NCBI GenBank assembly: GCA_902799555.1
Contig: CADCBB010000015.1
Span: 1-64,000 of the forward strand
Length of the DNA: 64,000 bases
Origin: an uncultured Bacteroidales bacterium
Lineage (GTDB): Bacteria > Bacteroidota > Bacteroidia > Bacteroidales > Paludibacteraceae
Direction: 5' to 3'
Part shown: piece by piece, positions 23,418-33,324 of the stretch
How positions within the stretch are numbered: position 1 is the stretch's first letter
Layout of the letters: each line of letters opens with the position of its first letter
The notes under the pieces: generated by a model
Told to the model about the DNA's origin: nothing
The model's database searches: none
Seen by the model: only the letters and a program-made list of their open reading frames with translations
Translations under genes and position numbers: made by a program

Positions 23418-23433
23418 ATTTCAAAATCGAGTG

Positions 23434-23464
23434 CAAAATTACTGCTTTTTCCCCACCTGTGCAA
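23434..23464 (-). promoter_or_regulatory. Promoter of the TPR/HTH regulator operon
   Basis: CTTGCACAGGTGG with TTG at 23464-23462 and TAATTTTG at 23441-23434, 16 bases before the ATG. Confidence 0.7.
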
Positions 23465-23545
23465 GAAAATGCCTTTGAAAAATACAACTTGTAACGCTTT
23501 TATTTTCAGCCTTTTGCTAAATTGCCCGTTTGAAATCGTACTTTT

Positions 23546-24304
23546 TTACTCAAATTTGAGGTACGGAGTAAGGCGTTGGATATCCTCACTCGTCAATTCC
23601 GGAAGGTTTTTGAGGTCTTTGATGGAACGAAGACGTATCTTTTGACGACGAAGCGTGTAGATCGCCTTCGCTTGATGGTATCGCAGATAGGGATGCCGCT
23701 GAAGCCGGTCGATGGAGCAGGAGTTGACGTCTATCTGCTGTATCGCTGCACTGTCTGCGGTGAAATGCGCCAACAGGGTATCCAAATGACATCTAGCAAA
23801 GGGAGCATCGGTTAGTTGGCTCGGCGAATAAAAACCACCTAATTGTTCGCGATAACGCAGAATCTGTATCGCCGTATATTGTCCGATGCCTCGCAGATAA
23901 AGCAGGTCGGTGGTGTCGCAGTGGTTGAGATCAATAATGGTATCTTTCTTGATATGCTTCGTGAAAAAGATGCCCATGGAGTCACGCCAAAGGGAGTCGG
24001 CTACCCGTGCTGAGTCACGGAAGTATTTGAGTTGGGCTTTGAGTTCCGCCCGCCGCATAGAGTCGGCTACCCGAAAGGAGTCATACCGTTGTTCGCGTTC
24101 GGCAGCATATCGGGCATAACGTATCGAGTCCGCCCTATCCATCGAGTCCCGCCGCTCTTCCCATGTGCGGTGTTTCTTTTGCGGTGCAGGTTCGGGAGCA
24201 GGTACCGGTTGGCGTGAAGGCCATACGGCGACTACTATCCAGCCGACCAATGCGATACCGATCAGTATCGCTGCTCCGATGCGTTGTTCTTTAGCGAGAA
24301 TCAT
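23546..24304 (-). CDS. Helix-hairpin-helix (ComEA-like) protein
   Basis: 252 residues. One N-terminal membrane anchor (about 9-27), a proline-rich patch, a long charged helix rich in Arg, Asp and Ser (about 45-125) and two helix-hairpin-helix regions: IIDLNHCDTTDLLYLRGIGQ, then INVNS-like IDVNSCSIDRLQRHPYLRYH and DLKNLPELTSEDIQRLTPYL. ComEA-type HhH proteins bind double-stranded DNA at the membrane during uptake; whether that applies here is inference. Overlaps xseA by 4 bp. Confidence 0.78.
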   Translation of the reverse strand: MILAKEQRIGAAILIGIALVGWIVVAVWPSRQPVPAPEPAPQKKHRTWEERRDSMDRADSIRYARYAAEREQRYDSFRVADSMRRAELKAQLKYFRDSARVADSLWRDSMGIFFTKHIKKDTIIDLNHCDTTDLLYLRGIGQYTAIQILRYREQLGGFYSPSQLTDAPFARCHLDTLLAHFTADSAAIQQIDVNSCSIDRLQRHPYLRYHQAKAIYTLRRQKIRLRSIKDLKNLPELTSEDIQRLTPYLKFE

Positions 24305-25383
24305 ACTGTCAAATCGCGTGAACCGTCTGCGAGATGGGTGGTGACGATATCGCCTTCTTGTAATTCACTCACGCTTCGTACTACCTTGCCGTTCTTAGTT
24401 AGCAGACTGTATCCCATGCGGTAGATTCGTTCGGGATTGCAGGCTGCGAGGCGTTGTTGAAGCATGTCGATGCGGTGCTGGCGAATGAGGATCTGCCGTT
24501 CGGCGGTGCGTTGCAGGCGGATGAAGAGATTACGTACGCGTTCTGCCTGTTCGTCCATCCGATGGATGAGCCATTCGGCTACCGCAGTAGGAGTCTTGAG
24601 CGCTTGATGCGCCACCAGATCCAAGACCGATATATCGCGCGTGTGCCCGATACCGCTTATAATAGGTATCTCGTACTGCGCGCAGACGGCACATAGTTCG
24701 TAGTTATCAAAACAACTCAAGTCCGTCGTCGCACCGCCGCCTCGGATGATTGCTATGCAATCATATTGGATATTGGACATTGGATATTGGACATTGGAGA
24801 TTTCTTCGAGGGCCGCAATAATCGATTTCGGGGCTTGCTCCCCTTGCATAGTAGCGCCAAACAGTTGGGTTTCAAAATGATAGCCGCTATTGTCCAATTG
24901 GTGCTTGAAGTCCTCGTATCCTGCCGCATTCGGCGATGAGATAACAGCTATACGGCGGATGAGGGTAGGGAGCGGGAGGAGTTGTTGAGCATCCAGAAGG
25001 CCGTCTTTCTGCAATTGATTGATCGTCTGTTGGCGTTGGCGGGCAATGTCGCCCAACGTGTAAGAAGGATCAATACCGAGGATGGACAGACTCAGCCCAT
25101 AGACCGGATGGTATTGGATCTCTGCCTCGACAAGCACATTGAGTCCGGGTTGCAGGCGTTGACCGGTCTCGGACTCAAAATAAGCCGTCAGCATCTCTTT
25201 GGTACCGGCCCAACACGTAGCACGCATCTTAGCGGTTTTGCCGTCGACAAGGTCAAGATACATATGGCCGCCTCGTTCGCTGAGGCTGCTGATCTCGGCT
25301 TTAACCCAAAACGAACCGGCCAGACGCTCGTCCAGCACTTCGCCGATAAGGGCACATAGTTCAGTGAGAGTTAATGGCGCCAT
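24301..25383 (-). CDS. xseA: Exodeoxyribonuclease VII large subunit
   Basis: 360 residues from the ATG at 25383 (MAPLTLTELCALIGEVLDE), chosen over an upstream start because homologues begin at this OB-fold motif; it overlaps the barrel gene by 13 bp. The OB fold (FWVKAEISSLSERGGHMYLDL) is followed by the catalytic domain (RIAVISSPNAAGYEDF, CIAIIRGGGATTDLSCFD, PIISGIGHTRDISVLDLVAHQALKTPT) and the C-terminal coiled region. With XseB it degrades single-stranded DNA. A 7-bp array (24764-24800) inserts SNVQYPMSNIQY ahead of the GGGA motif. No xseB is visible next to it. Confidence 0.92.
   Translation of the reverse strand: MAPLTLTELCALIGEVLDERLAGSFWVKAEISSLSERGGHMYLDLVDGKTAKMRATCWAGTKEMLTAYFESETGQRLQPGLNVLVEAEIQYHPVYGLSLSILGIDPSYTLGDIARQRQQTINQLQKDGLLDAQQLLPLPTLIRRIAVISSPNAAGYEDFKHQLDNSGYHFETQLFGATMQGEQAPKSIIAALEEISNVQYPMSNIQYDCIAIIRGGGATTDLSCFDNYELCAVCAQYEIPIISGIGHTRDISVLDLVAHQALKTPTAVAEWLIHRMDEQAERVRNLFIRLQRTAERQILIRQHRIDMLQQRLAACNPERIYRMGYSLLTKNGKVVRSVSELQEGDIVTTHLADGSRDLTV
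24764..24800. repeat. 7-bp array (ATTGGAT/ATTGGAC) inside xseA
   Basis: ATTGGAT, ATTGGAC, ATTGGAT, ATTGGAC, ATTGG: alternating units; encodes EISNVQYPMSNIQYD. Confidence 0.9.
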
Positions 25384-26435
25384 GTATCGCAGAGGATGCA
25401 TCGTTCTTGCGGTTGGAAACCGAAGAGGAAAGTGAGACGTATGCCGGCAAAGAGGTTGCGTACCCAGCATTTCGAGGCATCTTGGGTAGCGAACACATGA
25501 TCCATCTGATAGGTAGGGAAGTCAAAAAGGGTCTCCGTCGGCATGTCATAGAAAACGCCTTTGGTATTCGGACATATATTGAGCATGCCAAAATCGATGA
25601 AACCGGCTACACGGATACGTCCATCCAAACGGTCGCTGGGACGAACGCGATAGCTCTTCGAACTCTGGCGTGTGTTGTACTCATACCCCAACTCCGCATG
25701 AGCCATGATGTCTATCTTGAGTTGTAGTTGCTTACCGGTTCGTTCGATAGGTACGTCCTTACGGAAGCCATGATTATCCATCTCCTCCATATAACCGACG
25801 TACCGTTCGTAGTTACCGTAAGTAGAGCCGCTCAAGGTCTGTTTGGTAGTACCCCAGAACGCATAATTGGCATGCAGTCCGGCCAAGAAATAGCCTATTC
25901 CTCGTGCACCGAAGAAATAATGGCCGAGATACAAGGGGACCTGTCCATAGGCCTGTTGCGCCATGTCCTGACGATTCGTAAAATGATGCTTAAGCGTGAA
26001 GAGTTGAGGAGTCGTGCCGCTCCAGGTGTCCAGCATGTCAGGATGATAGATAGCGGTGTCGGCGATGTCGTTATATACCCGTTGGAAAGCGACTCCGACG
26101 CCTGTCTGAACAAGGAGTCCGTTATGCTGGAACTCATACAACAGATGCAGTCCGGCGCTTCCTCCGCCCGGTGTTATTTTAACTGCCGGCATATTCGACA
26201 CGAAAGCGGACCATGCCCCTTCCATGGATAGACCGATCATATGGTGCGTACCGCCGTATTCGGAAGAGTGAAGACCAAAGAGGACATCGGTCTTGTTCTC
26301 CACATCTTTGGAGGAGAACCCGCTCTTACCTGCCAACTCATACTCACGTTTCTCGGAAACGGAGTAGCGTCGCTGTGCCCATGATAGCGCAGGGAGCAGG
26401 CAGAGGATCAGAAGGATGTATCGCAATTTGGACAT
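25371..26435 (-). CDS. Outer-membrane beta-barrel protein
   Basis: 354 residues. MSKLRYILLILCLLPALSWAQ is a signal peptide; the rest is amphipathic beta strands with aromatic belts (YFFGARGIGYFLAGLHANYAF, NLFAGIRLTFLFGF). It overlaps the giant adhesin gene by 28 bp, so the two are cotranscribed and probably work together. In the phylum, small barrels of this kind (PorP/SprF class) often follow a T9SS-secreted giant and help anchor it; I did not find a decisive PorP motif, so that partnership is inference from context. Confidence 0.7.
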   Translation of the reverse strand: MSKLRYILLILCLLPALSWAQRRYSVSEKREYELAGKSGFSSKDVENKTDVLFGLHSSEYGGTHHMIGLSMEGAWSAFVSNMPAVKITPGGGSAGLHLLYEFQHNGLLVQTGVGVAFQRVYNDIADTAIYHPDMLDTWSGTTPQLFTLKHHFTNRQDMAQQAYGQVPLYLGHYFFGARGIGYFLAGLHANYAFWGTTKQTLSGSTYGNYERYVGYMEEMDNHGFRKDVPIERTGKQLQLKIDIMAHAELGYEYNTRQSSKSYRVRPSDRLDGRIRVAGFIDFGMLNICPNTKGVFYDMPTETLFDFPTYQMDHVFATQDASKCWVRNLFAGIRLTFLFGFQPQERCILCDTWRH

Positions 26436-29400
26436 ATATCTCTTACAACTATTTTTATAGCTCTATACGGTTCTTCCGGGGTATCATTGGACCATAACTG
26501 AACGATATACATACCCGGTGTTGCCGGTACTCCTACTTCGGTCACGTCGGCATGGAAGACTCCTTCTCCTGCCAAGTTTCCGTCGGTGGTGGTGATACGA
26601 TAGGTTCCGCTCTTACGCGACAGGATATGGATCACCGGATGCGCTGATACAACGCAGGTCGGCGTCACACCGAGGTATCCCATTTTAGGTGCATAGCCAT
26701 CGTGGATGGAGACGGCTAAGGTAGGACAAGTACGGACGGTGACGCTGTCATCTGTGCGTGTCAGCTCCACGCTGTAAGCCGATCCGGCATTCAGTCCGGT
26801 CGGTATATGCAGGTAGGGTTTGGTCTGACCTATGATCGGTGTGTCGTTCTCATACCATTGGAAGGAGGTCCAGGTGTAACCGCCGTTGTACGGTTTATCC
26901 AGCAATGCCATCACATCATTGAAGCGTTGTTCCACGAGCCAGGACGGGTACTGCATCGTCATCGTGAACGGATAAGTCATCAGGCTGTCGGACAGACAGA
27001 CGCCGTTGTTAAAGGCGATGACGGCATTGTAGTAGCCCGGACGCGGATAAGCCGTCGGTTCACTGAAGGTCGGTACTGTCAGATCCAGAGTGGTCTGGTT
27101 CGGCGCAATCGGTATATCCTCTTCATCCACGAAGCCCATAGCCTGAGCGACGGAGTCATAGCGGATGGAGTAAGAGATCGGAGCAAACTGGCTATCATGT
27201 GTGTAATGCAACTGGTAGATATTGGCTACCCCTTCTTTGTCCACACATACCGGATCGACCTTGAGTTCGAATTTCGGTGTCGGCACTTCGACCAGCGTCA
27301 GGTAATAGAAAGTCTTACAACCCCATATGTTCGGTTGCTCCGCCGTATAGTTACCGGCCGTAGTCAACTTCTGACCGAAGAGGTCATAGGTCTCACCATG
27401 ACAGATCGTGTCCGTCCATATCGAATCGAAGTTCGGTGCAATCGTGATCTCCAATCGTAAGATCGAGTCGCATTGTCCTACTATGGTCGGATAATTGCGA
27501 ACGAACGAGTATGACTTCGGCTCTAACCATGTACGTGCCTTGCGCAGGGTATCGTCAAAGACGATATCTTCCCATGTATAGTGCTCTACATCCGAGCAGA
27601 GGAAGACGGAGTCGGTGGCGTCGTATGACAGGTTGAAATGCACATGGAGATAGTAGATCGAGTCGCATCCGTTGGAGGCTGTACCGAAGATGGTATCGTA
27701 TACCTCCGGTTCACCCTGATAGGTATAGAGCGAGTCATGCCATTCCAAGGTATCTGCCGAACAATAAACGTAGTCGGTATCAAACAGATGATAGGACGGC
27801 TTGATATGCAGTTGGAGCGTATAAACGGAGTCACAACCGCATCCGGTGGTCTTCAGACTGTCGTAGAACATGAAATCACCGGCTATGTCCGTCGGAATCC
27901 TATCCAATTTATGCCCTTTACCATCCCGCAGATTCTCCAAGTGTTCGTTCACTTCGCCTTCTGTAATCCAATGATAGTCATCCAGTTGGCAGATCGTGTC
28001 GTATTCAATAAGCGCGGTGCTGTAATACGGCATGAATGTGAGATCCAAATGATAGATATCGCCGCACAAGGACTCATCGTCTTTGTATATCGCCTCCACG
28101 TATTTCATGCCTCCCTGACGATAGTAGATCTTCTGGTCCTGCCAATAGAGCGTATCGTTCATACAGAGTATGGTGTCGAACTGGTAGAAACCGGAAGGCA
28201 CAACATGCAGGTTCAGTACATAGACGGAGTCGAAGGTATGGGTGCCGACTTTGTAGTTCACCGAGTCATAAACAAAACCGCTCTTATATCGGTTGACGTA
28301 GTCATATTTCCTCCAGTCCCATCGTGCATTGGAGCATATCGTGGTGTCGAACTGGAAGCGGTACGACGGGAAGACGATGACCGAGTCATGTACGATCGAG
28401 TCGCAACCGTGGATGGTACGCAGCGTATCAATAAAGAGGTACTCGCGTATCGCGCGGTCGTGGTCCACCGTGTAGTCCACCGGTATGGTACCTTCATCGT
28501 CGTAGTAATGGAACTTATGGCCCGTGACAAGCGGTAAAGTGTGTGCTCCAAATGCTGTCTCGCCACCGAAGAACCATGTTGTATCATTATCGGCGATCGT
28601 GTCGTAGATTTGGGTATAGGAGATCTCACATATGTGAATCTCAATGTAATGCACGCTGTCGCAATTGTACTGCGAACGGTTGACGACAGAGTCACGCCAG
28701 GTCTCATCACCGGTAGGTTGGATATAAACGACGGTGTCAAACTGCTGCTCAAAATCATCTTTTGTCACCCCGGCTGCCTCAAAGTCGAAGTCATATCCGA
28801 CGAAGAGCACATGTGGTTGGTCGAAATGCGAGAGAGTGTCGTTCGAACTCATCGGCACATAGTCGGTCAATGCCACATACCGGCTGTTATAGGTCTCGTG
28901 AATAGTGAGGTTGAGCGTCCAGACGCTATCACAATGCATCTTCTTCACTTCGCCGGTCTTCGGATTCGTGAAGATGGTATCGGTCAGCATACTGTCCACT
29001 ACCTGTATCAGGCCGTAGGCATCGGTCGGTATCTCGGTGATGGGTTTGTCGTTCACGAAGAGGCGGTGAACTACCGCATTGTCGTTCGGCATATGTCCGG
29101 GCCAGTTGTATACCTCACCCTGACAGATCTCATCCGGTTCGTCATAGTCATAATGCGGATAGCCGGTCAGACGGAGCACATAGATCGAGTCAAAACCCAA
29201 CTCGGTCAAGAGGCTGTCGTAATAGATGCGCTCCTGATATCGCTCCGGCAGATCGGTGATAGGAATGACGGTGTCGACGCCGGTCTTGGGACTCGTGATG
29301 GTCCAATAATAGGTGCCACAATTGACGCAGGTAGCATCATAAGCGGTGTCACGGAATACTTTTCCGATTGCCAATTTGAGGGTGCGTACCGAGTCGCAAC

Positions 29401-32400
29401 TATGGTTACCGACCGCTGTCGTAGAGAGAGAGTCCGTGTAGTATTTGAGCCCGGTGCTTCGAACGACAGGCAGGCCTTGATCGTTGTCAAACTCCGCATC
29501 GATACCGGCATAGATACGTCCTTCCCAATGGATTGTGTCCTCGCTGGACATCAGATGTGGAATGGTATCGTCGTACGTCGGTAAGATGACTAATGTACGA
29601 TGGATGATCGAGTCGCAACCATCCATAGTGGTCAGTGAATCCACTAAATACTTGGTGGTGGCAATATTGATGGATACCTTATGCGTTGTGTTCCACTGTG
29701 CATGGTCATCCCCTTCCCACTCGTAATATGCTTGTCCGTGCAGCACTTGACATACGGTATCGTTCGCCTCCTGCTCATTCAGATAGATCGGATGAACGGT
29801 GACAACATGCTTAACCATCGAGTCACAATGATGAACGGACTCGTCGTGTATCTCCAAGACATAGGTCGTATCCGATTTCCAGGGGTTCGTCGGCGTGTTG
29901 TACCACGTGCCATAGAAATAGTACGGCTCATCGGCACAGACCGCAGTGTCTTTTTGTTCTGCGATATAGGTTGGGTTGATATGCAGGATCAGTTTGAGCG
30001 TCGAGTCGCAACCATATTGTGTGAAGGTGTCTTTCTGTGTCGTGTAGATAGAACCTGTCACTTGTTTGCTCTTTTGTCCTGCCGGAATAGTCTCCTTATA
30101 GTTAATACCATAGAACAAGGTGTCCTGCCAAGTGAACGCCTCATCGTCGCACATCACTTTGGCGGTAGGAGTGGTCTGCGGACTACCGACACGCAGTTTG
30201 AGTACGCATATCGAGTCGCAATGACAGTCATACGTAGGAATGGTATCGCGATAGGTGAACAGACCCGGTCCTTTGATGGCTATTGAATCGAACTTGGGGT
30301 GGTTCTCCCACGAATAGTATTGTTTGTTCTGTGACATTAATACAGGGTCGATACAGACGGTGTCATAGGTCATCTGATCCCGATAGACGGTATCCACGTA
30401 GAACGTCAGACTATCGTAGAACCGACATAACTCTTCGCCTGCCATACTGCGTACGATGACTAACAGATTATAGGGATAGGGGGTGTTGCATAACTTGCCG
30501 TTGCCTGAGAAGCGATAACTGGACCCCATATTCCGATAGACGGTGTCTTTATTCTGACACACATGGATAACATGCTCCTGACCATCATCGCTAATGAACT
30601 GAAGGGATAGGTGATTTCGTACACTATCGCAACCGCCTTCGGTGCAGTCCGGACAGTTCTTGTATTTGACCGTATCACGGAAGGTGTAGATCGAATCCTT
30701 GCGCATTGTGTCAGGGTTGAAGATATGAATCACACGCTCGGGGTTACTATTCTTCTCTACCCATTTATAGACGCCTCCCATCTCCGCGAGTTGGGTCATA
30801 CAGATATTTTCCGGATAGGTGTTCTTAACCACCGTCATCACCTTCAGATGCAACTCCATTACGCTGTCGCAACCGTTGAAGGTACGGCAATGCGGACGGA
30901 ACTTACGCCATTCGGGACCCTTCATACAGTCTTTTGCACGCAGGGTATCAAACAGCGTTGTATCAGCTTTCGGCCATTTGTTGTTTTTGGAGAAACGCTC
31001 AAAGAACTTGCCGAAATTGAGGTGCTTCAAACTATCTTCGCACACCACAGTATCCACTTTCTCATAATGGGGCTCGCAGACAAAGAGCATCAGGGTACTC
31101 AAAGAGTCACAACCGCCGCTGGAGATATAACGACGTGTGATGCTGTCTGTACCGACTTGGTACTGATACAATCCGCGAGATTCATCATGGGTCGTATCAT
31201 TGAAGATAGTGGTGCGTAACTCAAAATCCGTACCATTCCATACTGTATCTTGGAAGAACTGCACCGTGTCGCCTACGCAGATAGCGCGCCAAACGGTGTC
31301 GTTATACTGCCGCATAACGCGAACAACGGTATTGAACGTATCGCGCTCCCATTTGTCTTCCTGGATGATCTCTTCGCAGAAAAGCGGTTTATGGATGACG
31401 ATACCACGCACCTCAAAGTCCTCAAAGGGCTTGTCGTTTTTCTCTTTTGGCAGCAGGAGGAACTGGTGCTCCAATTCAGGTCGTGCTACATTCTCCGCCA
31501 ACTGCTCTTCGGGACCGAAATAACCTTTTCCTTGTATCGAACCCTCAATCTCCCAAATCGTTTTGTACCATACGTTGTAGGTCTTGATGGGGAAGGTGAG
31601 AGTGGTGCTGTCGCAGATGAAGATAGAATCCAATAGATACGTGTCGTCGTCCTGAAGAATCTTATCCAGATACCATCCTCCCTCCGTGTTGCTCACATAG
31701 TTCGCTTTCCATTCGGATGGTCGCACACTGTACGAAGAGTCGTTATCTAAAAGAAAGAGCGAGTCTTTCTTTGGCGTGAAATCATAGCCGACAGGGTACA
31801 GATAGGCCTGACCATTCGCAATACCGTAGGCATAACCGGAGAAACATTTGGTAGGTGCGGTAAGGATATGGGTTGTATCTTCAATGTCACAAGTTACTTG
31901 CGAATAAGCCGTGTTCATTGGGAGTGTTTTCCATCCCGTGATAGCCTGTCCGTCCAATTGGATAGAACCGGTCTTCGAAGTGAGTGCCCAGAGGTTGACC
32001 TGATGCTTTAACTTACCGTCACCGCCTTTGTAGGTGCGGAAGATCGTAGTGTCCGTTAAGTACTCCACCGGCGGAATAATGGTCATGGACGGATCACTCG
32101 GCGTATAACTCTCACCGGTCTCATAGTCGTCCCATGTGTTCATACCCGCACTGGACGTAAACAGATATACCTGAATCGGTTTCGTGGACGAGATATAACG
32201 TGTGAAGTTCTGTGGCGTTGGAGAGTCCGGTTGGTAAAGCGTATTGAGCGTAGTGTCGCTGCCGGAGTTCATGGAGAGAGTCTGCGTATTCGTTCCTACT
32301 TTGACGGTGACATCCGTTCCGTCTTGTAAAGCCGTGATACGTATGGCATTACGTTTGGTTTTTAGCGCCGTCATAGGAACGATAAACTCTTTACCCCATT

Positions 32401-33211
32401 TCGTGACCGGCAGTAACTGGTCGTACGCATGGTCGGTACTCAGACCATCTTGGTTCGGCACCAAGGTATTCTGGTTCCCGCTCCATACAGCGATCGGTTG
32501 ATCGGCACAGATCGTTGATCCGGACAGGTCGATCGCATCGTCGGGATTCGTCGGATCCGGAGCTTTCGAACGGACGATGTAGATCTGCTTCGAACCGTTG
32601 AGCGTCACGCTCAGTTGCTGCGTGTTACCTCTACGGCTATTGACCTTCAGCTCCATCGTGACGTTGGTTACTCCCGGCTTGGTGGACATGATGACAAACT
32701 CGGTCGCGGTAGCATCCACATCGTTGGTCATCACCATGTATTCGGTACCTAACGCTTCAACAGGCAATATATGCGCACCATCATAACTGTAGGTACCAAG
32801 GGTACCGGTCTGGTTAATCGAGTAGAGGGTGAAGCGTTCATCGATCGAACTGTACACGCGCAGACCTTTTCGCAAGGATTTCTCTTCCTCGTCATTGGCC
32901 GGATCCCAATAGACCGAAGCAGGATCGATCGTGATCTGCGTCGTCTTACCTGCTTCGATGGTATAATCCGTCGTGGCTCCGTTGGCAAACTCCACTGTGA
33001 TGGCATTATTGACGCGCGAGGAGGCAAACAAAATCAGTTTGAGGTCCGTTGAAGACAAGTCACTACCACCGTTAGGCAGCCAGGCAACGAAGAACTCGCG
33101 ACCTTCGGTGGTCGTTACTTCCGGCAGGGTTTTGGTGTTCTGCGCCATAAGCGAAAAACACCAACTCAACGCCAGTGTGATCAATACCCATATGTGTCTT
33201 AGCCGCTTCAA
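26408..33211 (-). CDS. Giant T9SS-type adhesin with Cys-Asp-Ser repeats and IgGFc-binding-like domain
   Basis: About 2,267 residues from a TTG at 33211 (LKRLRHIWVLITLALSWCFSLMAQ is a good signal peptide); the longer frame reads through the promoter. N-terminal ~40-480 resembles the IgGFc-binding family (FFVAWLPNGGSD; TICADQPIAVWSGNQN; LLPVTKWGKEFIV). About 18 repeats of 70-100 residues follow, each with GCDSxxxLxL, an aromatic-rich Cys/Trp section and a beta pair. The end has Ig-like strands and a tail (GTYRITTTDG.., GMYIVQLWSND) like a type A sorting domain. Predicted surface adhesin; the paired cysteines could form disulfides. Followed by its barrel partner, xseA and the HhH gene. Confidence 0.82.
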   Translation of the reverse strand: MKRLRHIWVLITLALSWCFSLMAQNTKTLPEVTTTEGREFFVAWLPNGGSDLSSTDLKLILFASSRVNNAITVEFANGATTDYTIEAGKTTQITIDPASVYWDPANDEEEKSLRKGLRVYSSIDERFTLYSINQTGTLGTYSYDGAHILPVEALGTEYMVMTNDVDATATEFVIMSTKPGVTNVTMELKVNSRRGNTQQLSVTLNGSKQIYIVRSKAPDPTNPDDAIDLSGSTICADQPIAVWSGNQNTLVPNQDGLSTDHAYDQLLPVTKWGKEFIVPMTALKTKRNAIRITALQDGTDVTVKVGTNTQTLSMNSGSDTTLNTLYQPDSPTPQNFTRYISSTKPIQVYLFTSSAGMNTWDDYETGESYTPSDPSMTIIPPVEYLTDTTIFRTYKGGDGKLKHQVNLWALTSKTGSIQLDGQAITGWKTLPMNTAYSQVTCDIEDTTHILTAPTKCFSGYAYGIANGQAYLYPVGYDFTPKKDSLFLLDNDSSYSVRPSEWKANYVSNTEGGWYLDKILQDDDTYLLDSIFICDSTTLTFPIKTYNVWYKTIWEIEGSIQGKGYFGPEEQLAENVARPELEHQFLLLPKEKNDKPFEDFEVRGIVIHKPLFCEEIIQEDKWERDTFNTVVRVMRQYNDTVWRAICVGDTVQFFQDTVWNGTDFELRTTIFNDTTHDESRGLYQYQVGTDSITRRYISSGGCDSLSTLMLFVCEPHYEKVDTVVCEDSLKHLNFGKFFERFSKNNKWPKADTTLFDTLRAKDCMKGPEWRKFRPHCRTFNGCDSVMELHLKVMTVVKNTYPENICMTQLAEMGGVYKWVEKNSNPERVIHIFNPDTMRKDSIYTFRDTVKYKNCPDCTEGGCDSVRNHLSLQFISDDGQEHVIHVCQNKDTVYRNMGSSYRFSGNGKLCNTPYPYNLLVIVRSMAGEELCRFYDSLTFYVDTVYRDQMTYDTVCIDPVLMSQNKQYYSWENHPKFDSIAIKGPGLFTYRDTIPTYDCHCDSICVLKLRVGSPQTTPTAKVMCDDEAFTWQDTLFYGINYKETIPAGQKSKQVTGSIYTTQKDTFTQYGCDSTLKLILHINPTYIAEQKDTAVCADEPYYFYGTWYNTPTNPWKSDTTYVLEIHDESVHHCDSMVKHVVTVHPIYLNEQEANDTVCQVLHGQAYYEWEGDDHAQWNTTHKVSINIATTKYLVDSLTTMDGCDSIIHRTLVILPTYDDTIPHLMSSEDTIHWEGRIYAGIDAEFDNDQGLPVVRSTGLKYYTDSLSTTAVGNHSCDSVRTLKLAIGKVFRDTAYDATCVNCGTYYWTITSPKTGVDTVIPITDLPERYQERIYYDSLLTELGFDSIYVLRLTGYPHYDYDEPDEICQGEVYNWPGHMPNDNAVVHRLFVNDKPITEIPTDAYGLIQVVDSMLTDTIFTNPKTGEVKKMHCDSVWTLNLTIHETYNSRYVALTDYVPMSSNDTLSHFDQPHVLFVGYDFDFEAAGVTKDDFEQQFDTVVYIQPTGDETWRDSVVNRSQYNCDSVHYIEIHICEISYTQIYDTIADNDTTWFFGGETAFGAHTLPLVTGHKFHYYDDEGTIPVDYTVDHDRAIREYLFIDTLRTIHGCDSIVHDSVIVFPSYRFQFDTTICSNARWDWRKYDYVNRYKSGFVYDSVNYKVGTHTFDSVYVLNLHVVPSGFYQFDTILCMNDTLYWQDQKIYYRQGGMKYVEAIYKDDESLCGDIYHLDLTFMPYYSTALIEYDTICQLDDYHWITEGEVNEHLENLRDGKGHKLDRIPTDIAGDFMFYDSLKTTGCGCDSVYTLQLHIKPSYHLFDTDYVYCSADTLEWHDSLYTYQGEPEVYDTIFGTASNGCDSIYYLHVHFNLSYDATDSVFLCSDVEHYTWEDIVFDDTLRKARTWLEPKSYSFVRNYPTIVGQCDSILRLEITIAPNFDSIWTDTICHGETYDLFGQKLTTAGNYTAEQPNIWGCKTFYYLTLVEVPTPKFELKVDPVCVDKEGVANIYQLHYTHDSQFAPISYSIRYDSVAQAMGFVDEEDIPIAPNQTTLDLTVPTFSEPTAYPRPGYYNAVIAFNNGVCLSDSLMTYPFTMTMQYPSWLVEQRFNDVMALLDKPYNGGYTWTSFQWYENDTPIIGQTKPYLHIPTGLNAGSAYSVELTRTDDSVTVRTCPTLAVSIHDGYAPKMGYLGVTPTCVVSAHPVIHILSRKSGTYRITTTDGNLAGEGVFHADVTEVGVPATPGMYIVQLWSNDTPEEPYRAIKIVVRDICPNCDTSF

Positions 33212-33228
33212 GAATTCAAAATCGGCCG

Positions 33229-33259
33229 CAAAGATACTGCTTTTTTTGCATTTATGCAA
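33229..33259 (-). promoter_or_regulatory. Promoter of the giant adhesin operon
   Basis: TTTGCATAAATGC with TTG at 33259-33257 and TATCTTTG at 33236-33229; the leader before the TTG start is only about 10 bases. Confidence 0.75.
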
Positions 33260-33269
33260 ATAAAAAGAA

Positions 33270-33297
33270 GAAAAATCGCTCTCATCGGCGATTTTTC
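33270..33297 (-). terminator. Terminator after rpe
   Basis: GAAAAATCGC (33270-33279), 8-base loop, GCGATTTTTC (33288-33297). The same stem (AAAAATCGC/GCGATTTTT) is reused at 52334-52360. Confidence 0.75.
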
Positions 33298-33324
33298 TAT
33301 ATTTTGAACTCGTTTTCCTTAAAA

